From JACVRW01 sp963846505 (GTDB lineage: Bacteria > Actinomycetota > Thermoleophilia > Solirubrobacterales > Thermoleophilaceae), in contig CAWJWD010000007.1 of the NCBI GenBank assembly GCA_963846505.1, forward strand, positions 434,001 to 498,000: a DNA stretch of 64,000 nt. Reading direction: 5' to 3'. This document shows positions 29,601 through 36,875 of this stretch, piece after piece; within the stretch, counting starts at the first letter, position 1; each line of letters opens with the position of its first letter. The notes under the pieces are model-generated. The model was not told the origin of the DNA, ran no database searches, and saw only the letters and a list, made by a program, of their open reading frames with translations. Position numbers and translations under genes: made by a program.

Positions 29601-30399
29601 CCTCGTCGCCGTCCTCGGCTTTCCGATCCGCCACAGCCGCTCCCCGGCGATGATGAACGCGGCGCTGGCGGACCTGGGCCTCGACTGGCGCTACCTCGGC
29701 CTCTCGATCCCGCCCGAGCGCTTCGACGAGACCGTGCGTGCGCTGCCGGGCTCGGGCTACGTCGGGGTCAACGTCACGATGCCGCACAAGCTGGCCGCGT
29801 TCGCCCTCGCGGACGAGCTCAGCGAGGCCGCCCGCGCGACGGGCGCCGCCAACACACTCAGCTTCGAGGACGGGCGCATCGCCGCGGACAACACCGACGT
29901 CGGCGGCCTGCTCGACGCGTTGGAGCGGCCGGTGGCGGGACAGCGGGCGCTCGTGCTCGGCGCGGGTGGCGCCGCTCGCGGCGCGGTCTACGCGCTGCGC
30001 GGGGCGGGCGCGAACGTCGCGGTCTGGAACCGGACGACGGCGCGCGCGGTCGCCTTGGCGCAGCAGCTGGAGGTCGGGGTGCACGACCCGGCGGGGCCGC
30101 CGGCGGACGTCGACCTGCTCGTCAACACGACGTCCGTCGGGCTCGCGACCGGATCGGCCCTCGACGACTTGCCGCTGGCCGGCCTCGAGCCGAGCACGGT
30201 GGTCGATCTCGTCTACGGCGCACAGCCGACGGCGCTCGAGCGCTGGGCCGACGAGCGGGGGGCGCGCGTGGTCGGCGGCCTCGAGGTGCTCGTGCGCCAG
30301 GGCGCGCGCAGCCTCCGGCACTGGACGGGACGCCCGTCGCCGGTCGCGACGATGCGTGCGGCCGCCGCAGGCGGCCAGGCCGTCGAAAACGGGGCCTGA
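29593..30399 (+). CDS. aroE: Shikimate dehydrogenase
   Basis: Reduces 3-dehydroshikimate with NADPH. The 268 aa protein starts SLVAVLGFPIRHSRSPAMMNAAL (substrate-binding SxS), has VNVTMPHKLAAF (catalytic Lys), AANTLSFEDGRIAADNTDVGG (Asn, Asp), the dinucleotide-binding GAGGAARGAVYAL, WNRTTARA, and LVYGAQPTALERWADERGARVVGGLEVLVRQG. GTG 29593 overlaps the mltG stop by 8 nt. The other common-pathway aro genes (aroC, aroKB, aroQ) follow 22 kb downstream, beyond the pilus genes. Confidence 0.94.
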   Translation: MTSLVAVLGFPIRHSRSPAMMNAALADLGLDWRYLGLSIPPERFDETVRALPGSGYVGVNVTMPHKLAAFALADELSEAARATGAANTLSFEDGRIAADNTDVGGLLDALERPVAGQRALVLGAGGAARGAVYALRGAGANVAVWNRTTARAVALAQQLEVGVHDPAGPPADVDLLVNTTSVGLATGSALDDLPLAGLEPSTVVDLVYGAQPTALERWADERGARVVGGLEVLVRQGARSLRHWTGRPSPVATMRAAAAGGQAVENGA

Positions 30400-30403
30400 C
30401 GCC

Positions 30404-30430
30404 TAAACCTCCCCGCAGGGGTGCCGATAT
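30404..30430 (+). promoter_or_regulatory. Sigma-28 (FliA/WhiG)-type promoter of the pilB operon
   Basis: TAAA-N15-GCCGATAT matches the sigma-28 consensus TAAA-N15-GCCGATAA in all four -35 and seven of eight -10 positions, with exact spacing. It lies in the 39 nt gap after aroE. The -10 box ends 8 nt before ATG 30439, predicting a near-leaderless transcript for the operon's first gene. Confidence 0.65.
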
Positions 30431-30438
30431 GCGGAGCA

Positions 30439-31698
30439 ATGGCCATCTCCCGCCCCCTTCTGCTGGCCCTGCTGGGCGTCGTCCTCCTCGGGGCCACCAT
30501 CGTGGCCGTCCAGAGCACGCGCTCCAGCTCGAGCGACGACTCGGCGCCGGCGGCCGGCACGCAGACGCCGGCCGACGCCGGCGGCGCGGCCCCGACCTCC
30601 TCCAAGGCGGCTGCGCTCAGCCCCGACGCCGCGCTGCGCTCGGCCTTCTCCTTCGACGAGATCAAGAGCGCCCGCTTCGAGGGCTCCTTCTCCGCGGACG
30701 TCGACGGCGACGACTCCGGCAAGGTCGAGGTCTCCGGCCGCTTCCAACGCGGCGGGCCCGACGACATGCCCAAGCTCGACGTGCGCGTCGACGGCACCGG
30801 CTTCGGCGGTGACACGGACTTCGGCTTCGTCTCCACCGGCGACAAGGGGTACGTCGTCGCCGACGGGACCGGCTACCAGTTGCCCGACGAGGCGTGGAGC
30901 CAGGCCGTCGAGGCCAACGCGACGCAGTCCTCCGCCACGCCCGCGCCGGGACTGGCGAGCTTCGACGCGTCCTCGCTGGTCGAGCGCGCGAGCAACGAGG
31001 GCACCGAGGAGATCGACGGCGTCGAGACGCAGCACGTGTCCGCGACGCTCGACATCGACGGCGCCGTGCGCGAGTTCGCCCGCGTGGCGGGCGCTCGGCC
31101 GGCGCAACTGTCTGGCGCCGGCGCCGAGATCGAACGCGCCGAGCTGGACGTCTGGGTCGGCAGCGACGACAAGCTCGTGCGCAAGGTCGAGGCCGAGGTC
31201 ACCGGGAAGGGCGAGTCCCTGCGCCTGCAGCTGCAGTTGAGCGAGGTCAACGACCCGCAGACCGTCGAGGCGCCCGACAAGGTCAGCGACGTGCTGCCCG
31301 CCAACGTGCTCGGCGGCGCGACGCCCGCGTTCAGCAGCGGCCTGTCGCTGGCGACCGGCGTCGACCCGCAGGCGATCGAGTTGCCGACCAACGACAAGCC
31401 CCGGCGGCTGGCACGTGCGGTCGCCGACCACCGCATGGCACTGATCCTCTTCATCCAGCCACGCGGGCTGGACGACCAGGCGACGGCCCGGGCGGTACGC
31501 GAGGTCGCCGGCAAGACCAAGGCGCTCGTGCTCACCGACGACGTGCGCAACACCAAGCGCTACGGCAAGCTGGTCGAAGACCTGGGCGTCAACCAGGCAC
31601 CGGCGGTCGTGATCGTCGACCGCGACGGCAAGGCGCATCTGATCGAGGGCTTCGTCGACCGCGAGACCCTGATCCAAGAGCTTTCGGACGCGCGATGA
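30439..31698 (+). CDS. Membrane-anchored protein with LppX/LprG-like and thioredoxin-like domains, first gene of pilus operon
   Basis: A 419 aa protein with an N-terminal anchor (LLLALLGVVLLGATIVAVQS) without a lipobox Cys, a Ser/Pro/Ala linker, a beta-rich middle (LRSAFSFDEIKSARFEGSFSADVDG ... VETQHVSATLDIDG ... ELDVWVGSDDKLVRKVEAEV) resembling LppX/LprG-type lipid-binding sandwiches, and a C-terminal thioredoxin-like fold (MALILFIQPRGLDDQ ... VNQAPAVVIVDRDGKAHLIEGFVDRETLIQEL). The cis-Pro loop is present but no CxxC, so no redox role is expected. ATG 30439 has GGAG close upstream; GTG 30421 is the longer option. It overlaps pilB by 4 nt and follows a sigma-28-type promoter, tying it to pilus function. 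Domain calls rest on pattern. Confidence 0.65.
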   Translation: MAISRPLLLALLGVVLLGATIVAVQSTRSSSSDDSAPAAGTQTPADAGGAAPTSSKAAALSPDAALRSAFSFDEIKSARFEGSFSADVDGDDSGKVEVSGRFQRGGPDDMPKLDVRVDGTGFGGDTDFGFVSTGDKGYVVADGTGYQLPDEAWSQAVEANATQSSATPAPGLASFDASSLVERASNEGTEEIDGVETQHVSATLDIDGAVREFARVAGARPAQLSGAGAEIERAELDVWVGSDDKLVRKVEAEVTGKGESLRLQLQLSEVNDPQTVEAPDKVSDVLPANVLGGATPAFSSGLSLATGVDPQAIELPTNDKPRRLARAVADHRMALILFIQPRGLDDQATARAVREVAGKTKALVLTDDVRNTKRYGKLVEDLGVNQAPAVVIVDRDGKAHLIEGFVDRETLIQELSDAR

Positions 31699-33461
31699 CC
31701 GAGCAGCAGGGTGGGGCCGCGCTGCGCGCTCTGCCGGGCTCCGAGCCAGAAGGGCCGGCACCGCCCGAACCGACCGCCAGCGGCATCACCCCGCCGCAGC
31801 GCAAGGCCGGCTCGCGCTTCATCTCCGACGTCATCGTCGAGCTCGGCTTCGTCCCGCGCGAGCGGGTCGATGCGGCCGTCGAGGAGGGCAAGAACACCGG
31901 CCGCCCGCCCGAGCAGCTGCTGATCGAGTCCGGTGCGATCAGCGCGGACCAGTACGCGCGCGCAGTTGCGCAGCGCTTCGGACTGCACCACGTCGACCTC
32001 GGCATCTTCAAGGCCGACATCTCCGCGCTGAACCTGATCAACGTGCAGGCCGCACGGCGCTTCACCGCCGTCCCGATCGGCGTCGGCGAGGACGGCGCGC
32101 TGATGGTCGCGATGGCGGACCCGTCGAACGTGCTCGCGCTCGACGACCTCAAGTTGATGACCGGCCACGAGGTGCGGCCGGTCGTGGCCTCGGCCGAGGA
32201 CATCCACGGCCTGATCGGGCGCATGAACAAGCTCGACGACGCGGTCGCAGAGGCCGTCTCGGAGGGCGAGGAGGACCTTGCCGAGGTCGCGGAGATCCGC
32301 GAGTCGGCGGAGAACGCGCCCGTCATCAAGCTCGTCAACTCGCTGATCGCGAGCGCCGTCGAGGACGGCGCCTCGGACATCCACTTCGAGCCGGAGGGGC
32401 GCGACATGCGCGTGCGCTTCCGCGTCGACGGCGTGCTGCGCGACTCGACCCAGATCCCCCGCCGCATGCTCGCGGGCGTGATCTCGCGCGTGAAGATCAT
32501 GGCCGACCTCGACATCGCCGAGAAGCGCGTGCCCCAGGACGGCCGCGTCTCGCTGACCGTCCAGGGCCACAGCATCGACCTGCGCGTGGTGACGATGCCG
32601 TCCCAGCACGGCGAGGGCATCGTGATGCGCATCCTGGACAAGGAGCAGGCGCTGATCGGCCTCGACCAGCTCGGCATGTCGCGCCAGAGCGAGGACCTCT
32701 TCATCGACGGCTACACGCGCTCGTTCGGCGCGGTGCTCGTCACGGGCCCGACCGGCTCGGGCAAGTCGACCACGCTCTATGCGGCGCTGAACGAGATCAA
32801 CGACGTGACGCGCAAGATCATCACGATCGAGGATCCGGTCGAGTACCAGCTGCCCGGGATCAACCAGATCCAGGTCAACGTCAAGGCAGGCCTAACCTTT
32901 GCCGGCGGGTTGCGCGCGATGCTGCGCGCGGACCCCGACGTGATCATGGTCGGCGAGATCCGCGACGGCGAGACGGCCAAGATCGCCGTCGAGTCCGCGC
33001 TCACCGGCCACCTCGTCCTGTCGACGTTGCACACCAACGACGCGCCCTCGGCGATCACGCGTCTGACCGAGATGGGCATCGAGCCGTTCCTGACCGCCTC
33101 GGCGGTCTGCACGGTCGTCGCCCAGCGGCTGGTGCGCCAGCTCTGCAACTACTGCAAGAAGCGCACGATGCTGTCCAGCTCGGCGCTCGAGAAGGCCGGC
33201 TTCAACGTCGCCTTCGACCTCGAGGCCTATGAACCCGTCGGCTGCAATCGCTGCGGCGGCAGCGGCTACAAGGGCCGCACCGGCCTCTACGAGGTGATGG
33301 CGATCAGCGACGACATCCGCGAGCTGACGATCGAGCGCTCTTCTGCCGATGAAGTAAGGAAGGTCGCCGTCTCGCAGGGCATGCGCCCGCTACGCGCCGA
33401 CGGCTTCGAGAAGGTCAAGAACGGCATCACGTCCATCAGCGAAGTAGCGAGGGTCACGTGA
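31695..33461 (+). CDS. pilB: Type IV pilus assembly ATPase PilB
   Basis: A 588 aa extension ATPase. An MshEN-type N-terminal domain (FISDVIVELGFVPRERVDAAVEEGKNTG ... ADPSNVLALDDLKLMTGHEV), a region of known c-di-GMP-binding type in relatives, precedes the core: SDIHFEPEG, Walker A GPTGSGKST (about residue 350), Asp box IEDPVE, Walker B RADPDVIMVGEIRD and His box TLHTND. A tetracysteine zinc site follows (CNYC about 483, CNRC about 516), then GRTGLYEVM. It powers pilin polymerisation with PilC. It is followed by pilT and pilC. Confidence 0.96.
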   Translation: MTEQQGGAALRALPGSEPEGPAPPEPTASGITPPQRKAGSRFISDVIVELGFVPRERVDAAVEEGKNTGRPPEQLLIESGAISADQYARAVAQRFGLHHVDLGIFKADISALNLINVQAARRFTAVPIGVGEDGALMVAMADPSNVLALDDLKLMTGHEVRPVVASAEDIHGLIGRMNKLDDAVAEAVSEGEEDLAEVAEIRESAENAPVIKLVNSLIASAVEDGASDIHFEPEGRDMRVRFRVDGVLRDSTQIPRRMLAGVISRVKIMADLDIAEKRVPQDGRVSLTVQGHSIDLRVVTMPSQHGEGIVMRILDKEQALIGLDQLGMSRQSEDLFIDGYTRSFGAVLVTGPTGSGKSTTLYAALNEINDVTRKIITIEDPVEYQLPGINQIQVNVKAGLTFAGGLRAMLRADPDVIMVGEIRDGETAKIAVESALTGHLVLSTLHTNDAPSAITRLTEMGIEPFLTASAVCTVVAQRLVRQLCNYCKKRTMLSSSALEKAGFNVAFDLEAYEPVGCNRCGGSGYKGRTGLYEVMAISDDIRELTIERSSADEVRKVAVSQGMRPLRADGFEKVKNGITSISEVARVT

Positions 33462-33484
33462 TCGCGCAGGACGGTCGATAGGAG

Positions 33485-34564
33485 ATGGCGATGGAGTTCG
33501 ATTTCGCAGACGTGCTGCTGCAGGTCATGGAGCGCGACGCCTCCGACCTTCACCTGACCGCGGGCTCGCCCCCGATGATCCGGATCTCGGGCAAGTTGCA
33601 GGCGATGGACTACCCGAAGCTGACCCCTCAGGTCACGCGCGAGGTGGTCTACTCGATCCTCAGCAACGACCAGCGTCAGCGGCTGGAGAACGACTGGCAG
33701 ATCGACCTCGCCTACTCGATTCCCGGCAAGGCCCGCTTCCGCGTCAACGCCTACATGCAGCGCGCGTCGCTGTCGGCGGCCTTCCGCCTGATCCCGCAGC
33801 ACATGCCGAACCTGCGCGACCTCGGCCTGCCGACGATCCTCGAGGACTTCACCAAGAAGCCGCGCGGCTTCGTGCTCGTCACCGGTCCGACCGGCTCGGG
33901 CAAGTCGACGACGCTGGCGGCGATGCTCGACCTGATCAACGAAACCCGCCAGGAGCACATCCTCACGATCGAGGACCCGATCGAGTTCCTGCACAAGCAC
34001 AAGCGCTGCATCGTCAACCAGCGCGAGCTGGGCGCGGACTCGAAGAGCTTCGCGCTCGGCCTCAAGGCCGCGCTGCGCCAGGATCCCGACGTCATCCTCG
34101 TCGGCGAGATGCGCGACCTCGAGACGATCTCGACGGCGCTGACCGCCGCCGAGACCGGCCACCTGGTCTTCGCGACCCTGCACACCCAGGACACCGCCCA
34201 GACCGTCGACCGCATCGTCGACGTGTTCCCGCCCGACCAGCAGCAGCAGGTGCGCGTGCAGCTGTCGGTGTCGCTGCAGGGCATCGTCACCCAGCAACTG
34301 CTACCGCTGGCGTCGGGCAACGGGCGCTGTTGTGCAACGGAGGTGCTGGTCCCGACCCCCGCGGTGCGCAACCTGATCCGCGAGGGCAAGACCCATCAGA
34401 TCTACTCGGCACTGCAAACCGGCGGCTCGCACGGCATGCAGACCATGGACACCTCGCTCTCGCAGCTCGTGCGCGAGCAGAAGATCAGCCGTGAGCTGGC
34501 GGAGGCGCGCTCGTCGACGCCCGAGGAGCTCCGCCGGCTGATGGGCACCGTGCGGGTGGCGTAG
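33485..34564 (+). CDS. pilT: Type IV pilus retraction ATPase PilT
   Basis: A 359 aa hexameric ATPase: N-terminal DASDLHLTAGSPPMIRISG, ARFRVNAYMQRASLSAAFRLIP, Walker A GPTGSGKST (about residue 135), TIEDPIEFLHKH, Walker B RQDPDVILVGEMRD, His box TLHTQDTAQTVDRIVDVFP, and the PilT-specific AVRNLIREGKTHQI with the C-terminal MQTMDTSL. It drives pilus retraction, twitching and DNA uptake. An SD (GGAG) precedes ATG 33485; ATG 33491 is the alternative. Confidence 0.96.
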   Translation: MAMEFDFADVLLQVMERDASDLHLTAGSPPMIRISGKLQAMDYPKLTPQVTREVVYSILSNDQRQRLENDWQIDLAYSIPGKARFRVNAYMQRASLSAAFRLIPQHMPNLRDLGLPTILEDFTKKPRGFVLVTGPTGSGKSTTLAAMLDLINETRQEHILTIEDPIEFLHKHKRCIVNQRELGADSKSFALGLKAALRQDPDVILVGEMRDLETISTALTAAETGHLVFATLHTQDTAQTVDRIVDVFPPDQQQQVRVQLSVSLQGIVTQQLLPLASGNGRCCATEVLVPTPAVRNLIREGKTHQIYSALQTGGSHGMQTMDTSLSQLVREQKISRELAEARSSTPEELRRLMGTVRVA

Positions 34565-34567
34565 GCG

Positions 34568-35782
34568 ATGGCGACGTACGCATTCAAGGCGCTCGACCTC
34601 GGCGGTTCGCCGACCAAGGGCGAGATCGAGGCCGACGACAAGAGCGCCGTCGCGGCGCAGCTGCGCGGCAAGGGCCTGATCGTCCTCGACATCGAGGAGC
34701 AGGCGGCCGCCAACGCCGGCGACATCCTCGCGCGCTTCAAGAAGGTCAAGTCCGACGACCTCGTGATCGCCACGCGCCAGCTCTCGACGATGGTCGAGTC
34801 CGGCATGTCGCTGCTGCGCGCGCTGTACGTGATCGAGGAGCAGACCGAGAGCGAGAAGCTCAAGGAGATCTGGATCGACGTGCGCAAGGACGTCGAGGCC
34901 GGCCTCTCCTTCTCGGAGGCCCTCGCCAAGCATCCCGACGCCTTCAACGAGCTCTACGTCGCGATGGTGCAGGCCGGTGAGACCGGCGGCATCCTCGACC
35001 AGACGCTCGTGCGCGTCGCCACCCAGCTGGAGAAGGACGCCGCGCTGCGCCGGCAGGTCAAGGCGGCGATGGTCTACCCGATGCTGATCGGCGGCTTCGC
35101 GCTGGTGGTCCTGCTGGCGCTGGTCGCCTTCCTGGTGCCCGTGTTCGAGAAGATCTTCAAGGACTTCGGCGGCGACCTGCCGGCGATCACGAAGTTCACC
35201 GTCTGGCTGTCGCACATGGTCACGGGACGCTGGTACGTGATGATCGCCGTCGTCTGGGCGATCGTCTTCGTCTTCCGCAAGTGGAGGGCCACCGATCGCG
35301 GCCGCTTCCAGTGGGATCGGCTCAAGCTCAAGTTCCCGATGAAGATCGGCGGCATCGTGCAGAAGGTCGCCTTGGCGCGCTTCTCGCGCACCTTCTCGGG
35401 CCTGATCGCCGCGGGCGTGCCGATGCTGGAGGCGATCGAGATCACCGGCCGCACGTCGGGCAACCGCGTGATCGAGCTGGCGATGGACGACGTGCGCGAG
35501 TCCGTCAAGAAGGGCGGCACGCTGACCCAGCCGATGACGAAGGTCCCCGAGGCCTTCCCGGTGATGGTCACGCAGATGATCGGCGTCGGCGAGGAGACGG
35601 GCGCGCTCGAGACGATGATGACCAAGGTCGCCGACTTCTACGAGGAGCAGGTCGAGGCCGCCGTCAAGGCGCTGACCTCGATCCTCGAGCCGGTGATGAT
35701 CATCGTGGTCGGTGGCATCGTCGGCTTCATCGTGATCGCGATGTACCTGCCGATGTTCAAGGTCTACGACTCGATCAAATAG
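34568..35782 (+). CDS. pilC: Type IV pilus inner-membrane platform protein PilC
   Basis: A 404 aa T2SSF-family protein with two repeated cytoplasmic domains (first: TRQLSTMVESGMSLLRALYVIEEQTES, AGETGGILDQTLVRVATQLE; second: ARFSRTFSGLIAAGVPMLEAIEITGRTSGN, IGVGEETGALETMMTKVADFYEEQVE) and three membrane helices (LIGGFALVVLLALVAFLVPVFEKIF; VMIAVVWAIVFVF; MIIVVGGIVGFIVIAMYLPMF). It forms the rotating platform under PilB and PilT. Its last 8 nt overlap the convergent DUF2600 gene. Confidence 0.96.
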   Translation: MATYAFKALDLGGSPTKGEIEADDKSAVAAQLRGKGLIVLDIEEQAAANAGDILARFKKVKSDDLVIATRQLSTMVESGMSLLRALYVIEEQTESEKLKEIWIDVRKDVEAGLSFSEALAKHPDAFNELYVAMVQAGETGGILDQTLVRVATQLEKDAALRRQVKAAMVYPMLIGGFALVVLLALVAFLVPVFEKIFKDFGGDLPAITKFTVWLSHMVTGRWYVMIAVVWAIVFVFRKWRATDRGRFQWDRLKLKFPMKIGGIVQKVALARFSRTFSGLIAAGVPMLEAIEITGRTSGNRVIELAMDDVRESVKKGGTLTQPMTKVPEAFPVMVTQMIGVGEETGALETMMTKVADFYEEQVEAAVKALTSILEPVMIIVVGGIVGFIVIAMYLPMFKVYDSIK

Positions 35783-36875
35783 GCAGCACGGCCGCCCGGC
35801 GACGGACGGCGCGCACCATCCGCTGGACCGCGATCAGACCCGGCGTCGGCGAGGGCAGCGTCCTTCTGACCGTCCGTGCGGCCGGCCGGACCTCGGCCGC
35901 GCGGGCTTCCGCGCGCGACAGGTACATGCTGCTCATGGCTTGGGCGATCGCGAGGTGACGGGCGGATCTGCGCAGCAGCCGCGCGCGCTCGATCGTGGCT
36001 GCGGTGAGCACGCGCAGGCGCTCGGCAGCCTCGCCGGGCGAGCCGTAGTAGGAGACGTAGCTGTGGTCGCCGCTGCGCCGGTCCGCGGGCAGGTCGACGA
36101 GTGACTCGAGGATCGTGTTGAGCGCGCTCAGCGCCGTGCCGTGGCGGATCGTCGGATCGAGGTCGGCCAGGGTCAGGTCCGGTTCGCCCGCGAGGGCCAG
36201 CAGGGTGTGCAGGTCGAGCGTCGAGCAGGCTCCCGCGGCGTGCTCCCACCAGGTCAGCTGGCCGTCGTCGTTGACGGCTTGCTCGCCCCATGCCCGCAGG
36301 CCCGAGCGGCGATGCAGGGCCGGACGATGGTTGAGCGTCTGGACCTCGGTCGCCCGGCGCACCGAGTCGATCGCGGCGGACTGCACGACGTCGAAGGAGG
36401 GGAGGGAGGCCAGACCGGCGCGGCAGGTCGCCACGAGCGCGGGCAGATAGCGGTCTTCGCGCTGGGGATGCAGCCGATACCAGTCGCTCACCGGGCCATG
36501 GAGGTGCAACGCGTCGTCGAGCGCACGGTGGAGCTCGACGCAACTGAGCGGCTCGTTGCACTCCGGCAGCTCGGTGAGCGTGTCGAGGTAGTCGTACATG
36601 GTCTGGTAGGCGACCAGGGTGCGGGCGACCTGCACGCGCCAGCGTGGCGGCGTCAGCACGGCGAACAGCGCGGCGCCCTCGGCGTTCATGTGCTCGGCGT
36701 GGAGCGTCTCCAGCGCATGGGCGCGCAGCGTCGGGTCGGGAATCGCGGCGGCGCGGCGTTCCCAGCGCCACAGCTCCCGGCGCGCGAGCGGGAAGATCGC
36801 CGACAGGTAGGAGCCGATCACCACCGTGACCGTGGGTGTGTTGCCCCGCCGCACGACGTTGGAGAGACGGCTCAT
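35775..36875 (-). CDS. DUF2600 family protein, YtpB-like terpene cyclase
   Basis: A 366 aa homologue of Bacillus YtpB (tetraprenyl-beta-curcumene synthase, a class of cyclase acting on long prenyl diphosphates). Visible family marks are the Asp-rich YDYLDTLTE (about residue 92), CVELHRALDDAL, QLTWWEHAAGACSTLDLHTLLALA, TALSALNTILESLVDL and HSYVSYYGSPGEAAERL. ATG 36875 overlaps the upstream permease stop by 4 nt (ATGA), so it belongs to the PadR-ABC-FtsX operon. The substrate is an inference: a C30-C35 prenyl diphosphate or another polyprenyl. Confidence 0.82.
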   Translation of the reverse strand: MSRLSNVVRRGNTPTVTVVIGSYLSAIFPLARRELWRWERRAAAIPDPTLRAHALETLHAEHMNAEGAALFAVLTPPRWRVQVARTLVAYQTMYDYLDTLTELPECNEPLSCVELHRALDDALHLHGPVSDWYRLHPQREDRYLPALVATCRAGLASLPSFDVVQSAAIDSVRRATEVQTLNHRPALHRRSGLRAWGEQAVNDDGQLTWWEHAAGACSTLDLHTLLALAGEPDLTLADLDPTIRHGTALSALNTILESLVDLPADRRSGDHSYVSYYGSPGEAAERLRVLTAATIERARLLRRSARHLAIAQAMSSMYLSRAEARAAEVRPAARTVRRTLPSPTPGLIAVQRMVRAVRRRAAVLPI

